Source of the DNA: Muscardinus avellanarius
Taxonomy: Eukaryota; Chordata; Mammalia; Rodentia; Gliridae
Assembly (NCBI GenBank): GCA_963383645.1
Contig: OY726565.1
Location: 40,513,944-40,577,943, forward strand
Direction: 5' to 3'
DNA: 64,000 bases
A program made the position numbers and the translations under genes. Below are positions 1 to 10,789 of this stretch, one piece after another. A model generated the notes under the pieces. It was not told the origin of the DNA. It made no database searches and worked only from the letters and a program-made list of their open reading frames with translations. Within the stretch, counting starts at the first letter, position 1. Every line of letters starts with the position of its first letter.

Positions 1-199
1 AGAGATAATATGTGCAGTCCAAAGAAATAATGAGCTGAAAGCCAAAACAGACATCTGGAAGCAGAGAGGTTGGCCAGATGGGATAGAGTCCAGAAGAAGA
101 GTGAATAATGGGCGGGAAAGACAACAGAGAGCTATGTCTGACTAAACTCTTCCAGCCCAGGAGGACAGAGGCTTGGTGTTTTTGTTTGCTTATTTTTGA

Positions 200-350
200 A
201 CTGGAGGTTGAACTTAGAGGCATGTTATCTCCAAGCTATATTCCCAGCCATATTTTATTTTTCATTTTGAAACAGGGTCCCACTATGTTTGAATCTGCGA
301 TTCTCCTTTCTCAGCCTCCCAAGTACTGGGATTACAGGCATATACCCCCC
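200..350 (-). mobile_element. Dimeric B1-ID SINE, old copy
   Basis: Antisense copy: the ID half (a degraded 'gtactgggg...ctacc' block) comes first on the plus strand, then the T-rich linker, then the B1 half ending in 'cctcccaagtactgggatta'. It is diverged and has lost its 5' end after about 350. The short reading frames here are SINE antisense sequence, not protein. Confidence 0.8.
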
Positions 351-388
351 TCTCTTGGTGAGGCTTGGGGTTCATAAAATGAATGAAA

Positions 389-592
389 ATCCAGGCGTGG
401 TGGAGCACACTTGTAATCACAGTGCTTGGGAGGCTGAGACAGGAGGATTACAGTTTCAAAGCCAGACTTAGCAACTTAGTGAGGCTCTTAGCAACCTAGT
501 GAGATCCTGTTTCCAAATATGAAATAAAATCAGGCTGAGGGTGTAGCTCAGAGGCAGAGGTAGAATGCCTTTGAGTTCAATCCCCCAGTACT
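389..592 (+). mobile_element. Dimeric B1-ID SINE, full length
   Basis: Good type copy of the family. The B1/7SL-like half starts at 'ggcgtggtgg' with 'gggaggctgagacagga'. A repeated 'agcaacttagtgag' middle and an A-rich linker (about 515-535) follow. The ID half carries a tRNA-like A box (tagctcagaggcagagg) and B box (gagttcaatccc), then a CA-rich tail. B1-ID dimers are known from squirrels, dormice and beaver. Confidence 0.9.
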
Positions 593-774
593 ACACACAC
601 GACATAACACACAAAATAAATCAATCAATGATAAGAAATAGAATAAATGAAAACAGAGATGTTTGTATGATGATCTCCCTGTAGACCTTAATATACGTAA
701 TTGGGAAGTTATAACTAAAATAATTTTAATCTCACTTCATTTTACCTAGGTATTTCAGAAGAATTATTATTTTT

Positions 775-964
775 TTGAGGTACTTAGGATTGAACTACAT
801 CTGAGCTACACTCCCAACCCCATTTTTTATTCTTTATTTTGAAACAAGGTCTCATTAAGTTGCAGAGGGCCTCACTAAGTAGCTGAGGCTAGCCACGAAC
901 CTGTGATCTTCTTGTCTCAGCCTCCCAAGTACTGGGATTATAAGTGTGTGTCATCATGCCTGGC
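775..964 (-). mobile_element. Dimeric B1-ID SINE
   Basis: Antisense, near full length. The ID half is degraded; the B1 half ends 'catgcctggc' at 964, directly against the tail of the next SINE. Confidence 0.88.

Positions 965-966
<2 letters not shown>

Positions 967-1010
<44 letters not shown>
967..1010. repeat. (GT)n microsatellite
   Basis: About 22 uninterrupted GT units. It lies where the tail of the following minus-strand SINE should be, so it is best read as a tail that turned into a dinucleotide repeat. Confidence 0.97.
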
Positions 1011-1012
<2 letters not shown>

Positions 1013-1197
1013 TGGGGATGTAACCCAGAGGTATTTGACCTCCGAGCTACCTCCCCTGCTCTATTTTTTATTCTTTATTTTGAAACAAGGTCTCGTTAAG
1101 TTGCCTCACTAAGTAGCTGAGGCTGTCTGCAAACCATGATCCTCTGGTCTCAGCTTCCCGAATGCTGGGATTACAAATGTGTGCCACCACACCCAGC
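1013..1197 (-). mobile_element. Dimeric B1-ID SINE
   Basis: Antisense copy of the 'gggatgtaacccagaggtat' type, complete from ID half to B1 half. The adjoining GT tract is its tail. Confidence 0.88.
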
Positions 1198-1229
1198 TTC
1201 ATGTCTGGTTTTTTCAGGAGAATTTTTTT

Positions 1230-1548
1230 GTTTGTTTGTTTTGGCGATACTGGGAATAAAATTTAGGGGCATTGTACCTCTGAGGTACACCCCCATCACA
1301 ATTTTTTAATCTTTTTATTTTTTATTTTTATTTTTATTTTTTTTTGCGGGGCTGGGGCTGGAACCCAGGGGCATTTGACCTCTGAGCTACACCCCCTGCC
1401 CTATTTAAAAAATATTTTTATTTTGTAACAGGATCTCACTAAGTTGCAGAGAGCCTCACTAAGTAGCTGAGGCTGTCTTGGAACCATGATCCTCTGGTCT
1501 CAGCCTCCTGAATGAGGGGATTACAAGCATGCACCACTGCACCAGGCT
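1230..1548 (-). mobile_element. Trimeric B1-ID-ID SINE
   Basis: Read on the minus strand: B1 half, ID module (about 1345-1400), T/A-rich spacer, then a second ID module (1241-1318). The whole unit is bounded by the direct repeat caggagaa(t/g)tttt at 1215-1229 and 1549-1562. One duplication round both ID modules suggests that it inserted as one three-part unit. An ID fragment next to a dimer is the alternative. Confidence 0.6.
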
Positions 1549-1596
1549 CAGGAGAAGTTTTTAAAAAGTTAACATTTTAATTTTTTTTTTTTTTTT

Positions 1597-1776
1597 GGTG
1601 ATACTGGGGTTCCTGGAAACCCTTCTACCTCCGGGCTACACTCCCAGACCTAGTTTTTATAGTTTTATTTGGAAACAGGGTCTCTTAAACCAGCAAGGCT
1701 GGCTTTGAACCTGCACGATCCTCCCGTCTCCGCCTCCCAAGTGCTGAGATTACAAGCATGTGCCACCACGCCCGGT
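1597..1776 (-). mobile_element. Dimeric SINE, short-middle variant
   Basis: Variant subfamily. It reads 'actggggttcctggaaaccc' in place of the usual 'gggggtggaacccagggg', and the middle is shortened to 'ctcttaaaccagc'. Flanking 'gttaacattt' at about 1567 and 1785 looks like the target-site duplication. Confidence 0.85.
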
Positions 1777-2092
1777 TTAAGAAGGTTAACATTTTTATAA
1801 TCCAGAAAAATATTCTCTTGAGTGACTCTATCTGATCTTGCTCTTCCAATTCAATGATCTAACACAAGCTGGAATCCTAAATAACACTAGTTTAGATTTA
1901 AAGTCTTGTAGCTACTTTATCAAGCTAAATTGAATGTAGCCAAGACTGAATTTCTCTCCTTCAACATAAAATGATGAATAACCCACTACTTCAAATGTTT
2001 TAGTTATAGCTCTAGTTTGGCCTGTAAAATAACTTTCTTATTTTTTCCTGTTATTCGGTATTTTTCTTCATCTACTTACTATTTCATATTAG

Positions 2093-2095
<3 letters not shown>
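1777..2095. other. No recognisable feature
   Basis: AT-rich DNA between two SINEs. No open frame, repeat or RNA gene recognised. Confidence 0.6.

Positions 2096-2137
<42 letters not shown>
2096..2137. repeat. (GT)n microsatellite
   Basis: About 20 GT units forming the tail side of the next antisense SINE. Confidence 0.97.
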
Positions 2138-2141
<4 letters not shown>

Positions 2142-2331
2142 GGGAATGGAACCCAGGGGCATTCTATATCTGAGCTATACCCCAGCTCTGTTTTTTATTC
2201 TTTATTTTGAAACAGGGTCTCACTGAGTCGCAAAGGGCCTAAGTAGCTGAGGCTGTCCTTGAACCGCGATGCTCCAGTCTCTGCCTCCTGAATGCTGGGA
2301 TTACAAACGTGTGCCACCCACCATGCCCGGC
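2138..2331 (-). mobile_element. Dimeric B1-ID SINE
   Basis: Antisense and well preserved. It keeps CpG-bearing 'gagtcgcaaagg', which suggests a fairly young copy. It ends 'caccatgcccggcc'. Confidence 0.9.
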
Positions 2332-2344
2332 CTTTTTTTATTTT

Positions 2345-2476
2345 TTATTTTTGAAACAGGGTCTCACTGAGTCGCAAAGGGCCTCACTAAGTAGATGAGG
2401 CTGTCTGCGAACCGCCATCCTCCTGTCTCCACCTCCGGAATGCTGGGATAACAAGCGTGTGCCACCATGCCTGGCT
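2345..2476 (-). mobile_element. SINE fragment, ID half missing
   Basis: Starts in the linker ('tttttgaaacagggtctcac') and runs through the B1 half. It directly abuts the previous copy. It may be the remainder of a SINE into which that copy inserted, but no matching ID half is present. Confidence 0.8.
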
Positions 2477-2608
2477 TCACCTTAGTATTTTGACACCTTT
2501 TAGTTCAGTAGATGTTCTTGGCAAATTTTTGCATCATCATTAGGCAATCTCCCCACATTTAGAACTGTTTAATAATTTATTCCAACTGTAATCTTTAAAA
2601 AATTTTTT

Positions 2609-2806
2609 TGAGCTACGGGGGATGGAACCCAGTGGCATTCTACCTTCCAGCTACACCCCACATTCATTTTTTTTTTAATTATTCTTAATTTTGAAACAGG
2701 GTCTCACTAAGTTGCAGAGGGCCTCACTTAAGTAGCTGAGACTAGCTGCGAACCCGCAATCTTCCTGTCTCAGCCTTCCAAGTATTGGGATTACAAATGT
2801 GTGCCA
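2609..2806 (-). mobile_element. Dimeric B1-ID SINE
   Basis: Antisense, complete but diverged. It ends within 'ttacaaatgtgtgcca', lacking the last bases of the B1 5' end. Confidence 0.85.
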
Positions 2807-2913
2807 AATCTAATCTTTACTAAATGCTTAAGACAAAGTTACTAATTTTTAGACAAAGTTTTGCATATATTTCTCAAAGGGTCTGCTGGTCCCTGTTCTC
2901 TCTCTCTCTTTTC

Positions 2914-2983
2914 TAGTACTAGGAATAAAACTGTAGGGCTTTTTACCTCAAAGCTACACCCTTAGCCCTCTTTTTTTATTCTT
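2914..2983 (-). mobile_element. SINE, ID half, split by L1
   Basis: Antisense ID half ending in the T-rich linker at 'ttttttattctt'. The rest of the same SINE resumes at 5113 with 'tctttattttgaaacagg'. The intervening 2.1 kb is an L1 inserted into the linker. Confidence 0.8.
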
Positions 2984-5112
2984 TTTTTTTTAAATTAAAA
3001 TACAGTTTTATTCAAATAAGACAAAATCTGTTACAAAAATTTAAAGTCAGCATATTTTTAAAATTCACTTATTTTTACATAAAATGTCAATAATATCTTT
3101 TATTTTATTTTATTTTTTATTTTTTTCTTTTAACATTTTTTTTATTGAACATAAATAGTATACATTTAAACTATATTTGGTGCCCTTTCCCCCGCCCCCC
3201 GTTTTCCCTTCCCCCCTCCCACCAATGGTTGTCCAGGTTAAACATGTCATATTCATAATTTTACAAATATTCAGATGTAGACCCTCATTAATCAAGATCA
3301 GCCTTCCTCCTCTCCTATCTTTCCATTCAAACTTTGCTGATATTTCCCCTCCATTATCTGGAGTCCCACTGGTATCCTCTGTGTTTCCTAGTTTGGGCAT
3401 ATTAGAGGAAACATATGTACCTTCTCCTTCTGTGCTTGGCTGATCTCACTTAACATAATGTTCTCCAGGGATTTCCATCTTCTTGCAAAAGATATAATTT
3501 TGTTCTTCTTTATGGCTGAATAGAATTCCATTGTGTGTATTTCCCAAAGTTTTGCTATCCATTCATCTGTTGATGGTGATCTGGGTTGGTTCCATATTTT
3601 GGCTATTACGAATTGTGCTGCTATGAACATAGGTATGCATATGTTGCTGTATTTCTCTGAATTCAACCCCTTTGGAAAGATACCCAGGAGTGGTATAGCT
3701 GGATCATATGGTGGATCTATTCTCACCTTTCTTAGGAATCTCCACACAGATCTCCATAGTGGCTGAACTAGTTTGCATTCCCACCAACAGTGTAAAAGAG
3801 TTCCTCTTTCCCCACATCCTCGCCAGCATTTGTTGTTGTTTGATTTCTTTATGCTTGCCACTCTGACTGGGGTTAGATGGAATCTCAGTATAGTTTTGAT
3901 TTGCATCTCCCTGATGGCCAGTGATGAAGAACATCTTGTATCTATTGGCCCTTTGTATCTCTTCTTTTGTGAAGTGTCTATTTAGTTCATTTGCCCATTT
4001 CTTGATTGGGTTGTTTGTTTTGCTAGTGTAGAGCCTTTTGAGCTCTTTGTATATTCTGGATATTAGCTCCTATCAGAATGGTGGCTGGTAAAGATCCTTT
4101 CCCATTCTGTAGGCTTCATCTTTAGGTTATTGATAGTTTCCTTTGATGAGAAGAAACTTTTTAGTTTGATGCTATCCCACTTGTTTATTCTTGCTTTAAT
4201 TTCCTGAGCTTTGGAGGTTTTGTTGAGAAAGTTACTGCCTGTGCCAATATGTTGTAGTGTTGAACCTATGCTCTCTTCTACTAACTTCACAGTCTCAGGT
4301 CTAATTTCTAAGTCTTTGATCCATCTTGAGTTGATTCCCGTGTTTGGTGAGATATAAGGGTTTAGATTCATCTTTTTACAAATGGTTAGCCAGTTCTCCC
4401 AGCACCACTTGTTGAAAAGGCTGTCTTTTCTCCAGTGTATGTGTTTGGCCCCTTTGTCAAAGATTAATTGACTAAAGATGTGTATGGGTTTGTTTCTGTA
4501 TCTTCTATTCTAATCCACTGGTCAGTATATCTGTTATTGTGCCAGTACCATGCTGTTTTTACTACTATTGCTCTATAGTATAGTTTGAAGTCTGGGATTG
4601 TAATGCCTCCTGCATGTTTCTTATTGTTGAGAATTGCTTTGGCTATTCTAGGTCTTTTCTTTCTCCATATAAAGTTCATGATTGATTTTTCTATGTCTCT
4701 GAAGAATGTCACTGGTATTTTAATGGGAATTGCATTGAACCTATAGATCAGTTTTGGCAGAATGGCCATTTTGATGATATTTATTCTGTCTATCCATGAG
4801 CATGGGAGATCTTTCCATCTTCCAAGGTCTTCTTCAATTTCTTTCTTTAATGTTTTATAGTTTTTTTGTATAGGTCTTTTACATCTTGGGTTAGGTTTAT
4901 TCCTAGGTATTTTATTGGTTTTGAGGTTATAGTGAATGGAATTGTTTTTTTTGTTTCTTTCATTGTGGATTCGTTGTTGGCATAAAGAAAAGCCACTGAT
5001 TTCTTTAGGTTGATTTTGTAACCTGCGACTTTGCTGAATTTTTCAATCAGCTCCAGAAGTCTTTTAGTTGAGTTCTTTGGGTCTTCCAGATAAATGATCA
5101 TGTCATCTCTGA
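2984..5112 (-). mobile_element. L1 (LINE-1) 3' part, 5'-truncated
   Basis: On the minus strand this holds the C-terminal part of L1 ORF2 and the 3'UTR. Recognisable ORF2 blocks include '[15 protein letters not shown]' and '[14 protein letters not shown]' (4464-4769), and a cysteine-rich end with '[18 protein letters not shown]' (about 3710-3830). The 3'UTR has the usual G-rich purine run, seen on the plus strand as a C-rich stretch near 3185-3230, and an A-rich end at 2984-3140. The endonuclease and most of the reverse transcriptase are lost by 5' truncation. Frameshifts and stops break ORF2 into several pieces, so it is dead. It sits in the linker of an older SINE. Confidence 0.92.
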
Positions 5113-5228
5113 ATTCTTTATTTTGAAACAGGGTCTCACTAAGTTGCAGAGAGCCTCACTAAGTAGCTGAGGCTGGCCGCAAACCTGCAATCCTCGTTTC
5201 AGCCTCCTAGTTACTGGAATTACAAGTG
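5113..5228 (-). mobile_element. SINE, B1 half, remainder of split copy
   Basis: Continues the SINE begun at 2914-2983. It starts at 'ttctttattttgaaacaggg' and ends near 'ctggaattacaagtgag'. Confidence 0.8.
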
Positions 5229-5373
5229 AGTTTCATATATGGAGTCCACTGCCCTTTTCACTACAGCATGCTGTTGTGATTTTTGGGGAAACACATTGCT
5301 TAATGACTTTAAGATATGTATGTTTTTTTTAATACATCAAAATACAGAAGTGAGCAGTATTATCTTTCTTTTT

Positions 5374-5793
5374 TTTGTACTGGAGATGAGATTGTACCTC
5401 CATGTTACACCCCTAGTCCTATTTTTTATTCTTTATTTTATTTTATTTTTTGTTCTTGTGGTACTGGGGGTGGAACCCTGGGGCTTTTCTACCTCCAGGT
5501 TATACTCCCAAACCTATTTTATACTTTATTTGGAAACAGGGTCTCACTAAGTTGCTGAGAGCCTCACTAAGTAGCTGAGGCTGGCTTCGGATCTGTGTGA
5601 TCCTCCTGTCTCAGCCTCCCAAGTGCTGGGATTACAAGCATGCACCACCACGCCCGGCTTATTCTTTATTTTGAAACAAGGTCTCACTGAGTTGCAGAGG
5701 GCCTCACTAAGTAGCTGAGGCTGTCCGGGAACCGCCATCCTCCTGTCTGAGCCTCCCAAATGCTGAGATTACAACCGCGCCATCACGCCTGGC
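5374..5793 (-). mobile_element. SINE hosting a second SINE
   Basis: Antisense outer copy. The ID half is at 5374-5442 and the B1 half at 5659-5793, interrupted in the linker by the element at 5443-5658. The linker sequence ttattctttatttt is present on both sides (5426-5439, 5659-5672) and is the duplicated target. Confidence 0.9.
5443..5658 (-). mobile_element. Dimeric SINE nested in a SINE
   Basis: Antisense inner copy of the 'ggtggaaccctggggctttt / tttggaaacaggg' subfamily, with complete halves and a T-rich tail. Same orientation as its host. Confidence 0.9.
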
Positions 5794-6076
5794 CTATTAT
5801 TACTTTCAAATGCCTGTACTGTCATTGCCATCAGAGCTCGTGTTATAGGCTGCCCAATGCATTTGCCCTGCATTAGTCATCAACTATAGTGTCACTCTAC
5901 TTATAAGTGAAACTGTTTTGTGAGTAGGCCTTGTTGATGCGGTGTGCTCGCCTGGCACTAATTGCTCCATTGCCACATTTTTTTTAGGGGTGTTTGTGTC
6001 TCACTTCCTCTCCTGTGGATCCTGACATAAATATTATCTTCCACGTATTTAAAACCATGACCACCAAGGCAACCCA

Positions 6077-6080
<4 letters not shown>

Positions 6081-6123
<43 letters not shown>
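6081..6123. repeat. (GT)n microsatellite
   Basis: About 21 GT units at the tail end of the adjacent antisense SINE. Confidence 0.97.
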
Positions 6124-6124
<1 letters not shown>

Positions 6125-6320
6125 TATTGGGAATGGAACCCAGGAACACTCTACCTCCGAGCTACACCCCCAGCCCTATTTTTTATTTTTACTTTTGAAA
6201 CAAGGGTCTCACTAAGTTGCGGAGGGTCTTACTAAGTAGCAGAGGCTGGCTGTGAACCTGTGATCTTTCTGTCTCAGCCTCCTACTTACTGGGATTACGA
6301 GTGTGAGCCACCATGCTTGG
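6124..6320 (-). mobile_element. Dimeric B1-ID SINE
   Basis: Antisense, full length, of the 'gggaatggaacccagg' type. It ends 'ccaccatgcttgg'. Confidence 0.88.
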
Positions 6321-6351
6321 ATAGGCCACCCTATTTAAAAGCACGACTCTA

Positions 6352-6790
6352 GTCAGGCATTGTGGCACACACTTATATTCCCAGCATTCAGGAGGCTGAG
6401 ACAAGAGAATCGAGGTTTGCAGAGAGCCTCAGCTTCTTCTTTTTCCTTATTTTTTTGCAGATCTGGGAGTGGAATCCAGAGGCATTCGACCTCCGAGGTA
6501 CACCCCCTGCCCTATTTTTTATTCTTTATTTTGAAACCAGGTCTCACTGAGTTGCAGAGAGCCTCACTAGGTAGTCGAGGCTGTCCGCGAACCGCGATCC
6601 TCTGGTCTCAGCCTCCTGAATGCTGGGATTACAAGCGTGTGCCACCATGCCTGGCTTAAGCCTCAGCTTCTTAGTGAGGCCCTTTGCAACTCAGTGAGAC
6701 TGTTTCAAAATAAATAATAAAAAAGGGCAGGGGGTGTAGCTCGAAGTAGAATGCCCCTGGGTTCCATCCCCAGTCCTGCAAAAATAAACA
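6352..6790 (+). mobile_element. SINE interrupted by an opposite SINE
   Basis: Plus-strand copy with its 5' part at 6352-6438 and 3' part at 6659-6790, ending in an (AAAC)n/(AAAT)n tail (to about 6827). The gap is an antisense SINE. The 14-bp duplication agcctcagcttctt occurs exactly at 6425-6438 and 6659-6672. Confidence 0.92.
6439..6658 (-). mobile_element. Nested antisense SINE with perfect TSD
   Basis: Full-length copy inserted between the two halves of the surrounding plus-strand SINE. This gives an inverted pair of SINE sequences in direct contact. Confidence 0.92.
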
Positions 6791-6910
6791 AACAAACAAA
6801 CAAACAAATAAATATAAATAAATAAAAAAATCAAACCACACTTCCAACACTTCCCATTTACCTCTCTCCTTTTTTGTTTGTTTGTTTTTTATGTTTCAAC
6901 TAACAAAATG

Positions 6911-7470
6911 TAATTGGGTGTGGTGGTGCGCACCTGTAATCCCAGTACTTGGCAGGCTGAGACAGAGGATCACAGATTCACAGCCAGCTTCAGCAATTTA
7001 GTGATGTTCTCAGCAATTTAGCGAGACCCAGTTTCCAAATAAAAAATAAAATAGGTTTTTTATTATGTTAAGTGAGATCAGCCAAGCACAGAATGAGAAG
7101 GGACATATGTTTTCTCTAATATGCTCGAGCTAGGGAGTATCTGGGATACTAGAGGGACTCCAGATAATGGAAGAGAACCTCAGTGGAGCCAGCGAGGAAG
7201 GGCAGGGGAGGAGGAAGACTGAGGTTCATTCATGGACATGCTACCTATGACTATGTGTCTACATGTTAATATAACATTGTTAATCTGGATACTTGGTATT
7301 GGGAGGGAGGGAAATGGGGAGGCATTCACCAAGCACTGTGTGAATGTATGCCATTGTCAACATGATCTACATTATGATGTGAGTCTAAAATACACCATAA
7401 AAAAAATAAAAAACAGGGCTGTGGGTGCAACCTGGAAGTAGAAGGCCCCTGTTTTCCATCCCCAGCACCA
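6911..7470 (+). mobile_element. SINE split by an L1 fragment
   Basis: Plus-strand copy. The B1 half and middle are at 6911-7055; the ID half ('ggtgcaacctggaagtagaa') is at about 7410-7470 with a CA tail. The A-rich linker aaaaaataaaa is duplicated on both sides of the inserted L1. Confidence 0.85.
7058..7400 (+). mobile_element. L1 3'UTR fragment, 5'-truncated
   Basis: The sequence 'atgttaagtgagatcagcca ... actccagataatgg' matches the reverse complement of the 3'UTR of the L1 at about 3355-3455, so it is L1 in the opposite orientation. It keeps a purine-rich 3'UTR (about 7185-7322) and an A-rich end. No coding sequence is present. Confidence 0.85.
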
Positions 7471-8339
7471 TACACACACACAAAGTAAGAGCCACAACAC
7501 CAGGGACTTTTGTCTGTTTTATTCTCTATTTGGCTAAGAGCAGAGCCTGGCATGTACTAGATGTTAAATAATCTTTGGTACTTAAGCAATTACGTTCTTT
7601 CATGAAGTTCAAAGAAAGGCAATTATATAGGAAAATCTCCTGATTGATGTGACTTTTAGTGAGGCTTCTGTGTAAATTCAAGGGAAAAACTGAATAAACA
7701 CATTCCAAGTTCTCAAGATTTTAAAATAAGTGTTATATTTCAGGGAAACACTGGTTATCTACATTCATTTGGGGTCATTATATACATAATTGCTCAGAGA
7801 TAATTAAGAAGTACTTTAATAAGTGAGGCAGAAGCTTCCTTATCTGATGCTACAGTTGGTCTTTTACCATAAAAAAAAAATAAAAAACTCTGCTTAGACT
7901 TGCAGATAATTCATTTGGATTTGTTTAAAATGGTTGTATAATGCCCTTGTTTGGTGAGGATTCCAGACAGTAGTTGTCTGCATAAAACTTTCATACCAAA
8001 TATTGAGGTCAGCAATAAGGGCAGTGTGATTTTAGGAGTCAAAAGTTCATACAAATATTCCCAGATGTTAATGCCAGATGTTAGGTTTGAGTTAACCAGA
8101 GTCAAATTTCCTGTATTTCAGGTCACAAAGACCCAAATTCATTTTAGAATTTGGCCATATACACATTCCACACAAGTTTTTATCTAAATAAGTACAAAAT
8201 ATGAACATCTGAGGAAAAACACACTTCAAGGCCAGGGAACTAAAAACAGTTAAAATAGAAAAATCATTCAAAGATAAAAATATTTAATTTTAGTATAAAC
8301 TGTATAATGAATATTTTACAAAACTTTAAAATTTTTTAT
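7471..8339. other. No recognisable gene
   Basis: AT-rich unique-looking DNA. Frames are short and lack family signatures. No SINE, LTR or RNA gene seen. Confidence 0.55.
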
Positions 8340-8535
8340 TGTTTTTACAGGTGATTGAACCCAGAAGCATTCTACCTCTGAGCTACACTCCCAGTCCTTT
8401 TAAATTTTTATTTTAGAACAGAGTCTCACTAGGCTGCTGGCAGTCTTGCTAAATTACTGAGGATGCCCTGGAACCTGGGATCATCCTGTCTCAGCCTCCC
8501 AAGTACTGGGATTATAAGTGTTTGCCACTATGCCG
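8340..8535 (-). mobile_element. Dimeric B1-ID SINE
   Basis: Antisense, diverged, both halves present, ending 'tttgccactatgccg'. Confidence 0.85.
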
Positions 8536-8976
8536 TTTGGATAAAACTTTTATTAAAAATTATCTTTAAAATAGTCTGCTGGTTTTGTGAAGGTTTTGAG
8601 TTTAGAATTTTCTATTTTATATATGTTTCTTTTCCATGTACAGTTTTGAAAAAGTTGTTTTCTTATCCTCAATTAACTCTTTGGAAGTCATTCCACAGCA
8701 TTTGACCTAGTTATTATTTATCTACCCATACCTTGTTACTCTTTTAATAAATCATCATTTTGCATATCGTTTAATAAATCAACAATATGCATATTATTTA
8801 ATTGAATTACATATTTAATACAAGTACTATTGATACAAGTAGTTCAGGATCAAGCAATTTACCCTTGGAAAAGAGATGCCTTACCCTGTGGGAGTCAGAA
8901 AATAGAAACATACCTTAGGCTACTAGCTTGGACCTGAGATGTCCGCTTGTTCTGAGAGTCTGTGTGTGTTTCAATT
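8536..8976. other. No recognisable feature
   Basis: AT-rich DNA. A short 'tttaataaatca' motif recurs near 8745-8780. Nothing else found. Confidence 0.5.
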
Positions 8977-8986
8977 CAGGAATGGA

Positions 8987-9215
8987 GCCAGGTGTGGTGG
9001 CGCATGCTTGTAATCCCAGTACTTGGGAGGCTGAGACAGGAGGATCCCACAGGTTTGAAGCCAGCCTCAGCTACTTAGTGGGGCTCTCAGCAACTTAGTG
9101 AGACCCTGTTTCCATATAAAATATAAAAGAGCTCTGGGAGTATAGCCCAGAGGTAGAAAAGCCCCTAGGTTCCACCCCCAGCACCACCAACCAACCAACC
9201 AACCAACCAACCAAC
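8987..9215 (+). mobile_element. Dimeric SINE with (CCAA)n tail
   Basis: Full-length plus-strand copy whose tail is about seven CCAA units instead of poly-A. The duplication caggaatgga(g) flanks it at about 8977-8986 and 9217-9226. Confidence 0.93.
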
Positions 9216-9226
9216 CAGGAATGGAG

Positions 9227-9965
9227 AGCCAGTGCCAGACAGTTACGTGAGGATCAGTTAAAAGAACCTACATTTTACTAAGCTTTTGTTTGTGCTACCA
9301 GTACAATCAAAGGAATAGCATTTTAGTGTGATTTATTCATATTGTCTATAACATTAACAAAGTTTTCCAGGTGGTTTTCCCTCGCTCCGAAGAAAGGATA
9401 CAATTTGGCCTGCTAATAGAGGGCCCTTCATATTTGCGAAATGATTTGGTTCAAGTAATTTCATATGCAACCAAAAATATTTATACATAAATTTAAATGC
9501 CCAGTCTATCACAAGAGGGCACTCATGCCCCATTCTTTAAAGCAAGTGCTGTTTCAGGCATTGGTTCTAGAGAAATTATTGCTGAAATTAAATTTAGACC
9601 TAAAAATTTAATTTCAAGCTCAGTGAACTGTTTATTATCTGATAGACTTAGGACTGATGGTTTCATTTATGGAAATACAGAAACTCTTAATGCATTAATA
9701 TCATAAAAGAGTTTTCACAGACAGAATATGAAAATATGCAAAATTTCCCATGCTAACCAATATTTCTTTTTTGATGAGTCATTCCAAGGTGTTCATTAAC
9801 TTAAAATGCAATTATTTTATTGGCAGTGGAACTATTGAAAAGAGGTTTAAACATTTATTACATAATCAGTCAACACTATTAGATACCTACTGTTATTTTG
9901 TTCTTTGGACAAGAGAGTTGACTATATGTTAGGAATTGTATCAGTTTATTTAAAATTGTGGTTTC
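9227..9965. other. No recognisable gene
   Basis: AT-rich DNA with short frames only. Nothing matched to a repeat family with confidence. Confidence 0.5.
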
Positions 9966-10330
9966 AATAGTTGTAGTTTGTATTAGTTATCTATTGGTTC
10001 CTAACACATTACCTCAAATTTATAATTGATTATCTTAGGGTTTCTGGGGGCTTGGAATCTGGGAACCACTGAGTAAGGTGCCCTTGGCTTCAAGTCTCTC
10101 ACAAGGTGGCAGTCGAGCTCTTGGTGGGTGCTGTTGTTATCGTGAGGCTCCATTGGGTGACTCATTTTTCAAGTTCACTCATGGCCCTGTTTGTAGGGCA
10201 GCCTGGAAAAACTGCAGCTGACTTCTTCTAGGCCAAATGACCTAGGAGGAGCAAGAGAGAATGCCCACGATGGAGGCCACAGACTTTTTATGAACTGATC
10301 TCAAAAATGAAATCCTCCCCATTGTTTCTG
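9966..10330 (+). mobile_element. Old LTR/MaLR-like relic
   Basis: 'gtattagttatctattggtt...aacacattacctcaaattta' followed by 'aagtctctcacaaggtggcag' resembles the body of ancient mammalian MaLR-type repeats. It is degraded with no termini visible. The family name is tentative. Confidence 0.45.
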
Positions 10331-10514
10331 CCTTATTTTATTTATTAGAAATAAGCCATCAGGTTCATCTATACTGAAGGGGATGGGGCTGGCTTCCAAA
10401 GAATGTGAATACTGGAAGGAGATCACTGGGAACTAATGCAGAGGCTCTTGCTACATAGCTCCATAGAGATAGGGCCATTGAAGATAGAAATATCCCTAGG
10501 AAGAGAAGATCAAG

Positions 10515-10581
10515 GATGATGATGATGATAATGACGATGACGATGATGATGATGACAATGACGACGATGATGATATGATGA
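10515..10581. repeat. Imperfect (GAT)n trinucleotide tract
   Basis: GAT units interrupted by GAC and AAT, on the tail side of the next antisense SINE. A serine-rich minus-strand frame here comes from the repeat. Confidence 0.93.
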
Positions 10582-10587
10582 TTTGTG

Positions 10588-10789
10588 TGTGGTACTGGGG
10601 GTGGAACCCAGGGGCTTTTCTACCTCCAGGATACACTCCCAGACCTGTTTTATATGTTATTTGGAAACAGGGTCTCACTAAGTTGCTGAGAGCCTCACTA
10701 AGTAGCTGAGGCTGGCTCTGAACCTTTGCGATCCTCCTGTCTCAGCCTCCCAAGTGGAGGGATTACAAGCGTGTGCCACCACACCCAGC
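10588..10789 (-). mobile_element. Dimeric B1-ID SINE
   Basis: Antisense, full length, 'tttggaaacaggg' subfamily. The GAT tract is its likely tail derivative. Confidence 0.9.

Noticed and set aside
389..592. tRNA genes from A- and B-box matches
   Set aside because: The boxes belong to the ID half of the SINE. No cloverleaf or anticodon arm can be drawn in the copies examined.
2984..5112. Active L1
   Set aside because: 5'-truncated, with broken ORF2; the 57-59 kb copy lacks ORF2 altogether.
5239..5558. Overlapping plus-strand frames of 80-103 codons
   Set aside because: The 3' parts translate antisense SINE sequence; the 5' part has no support.
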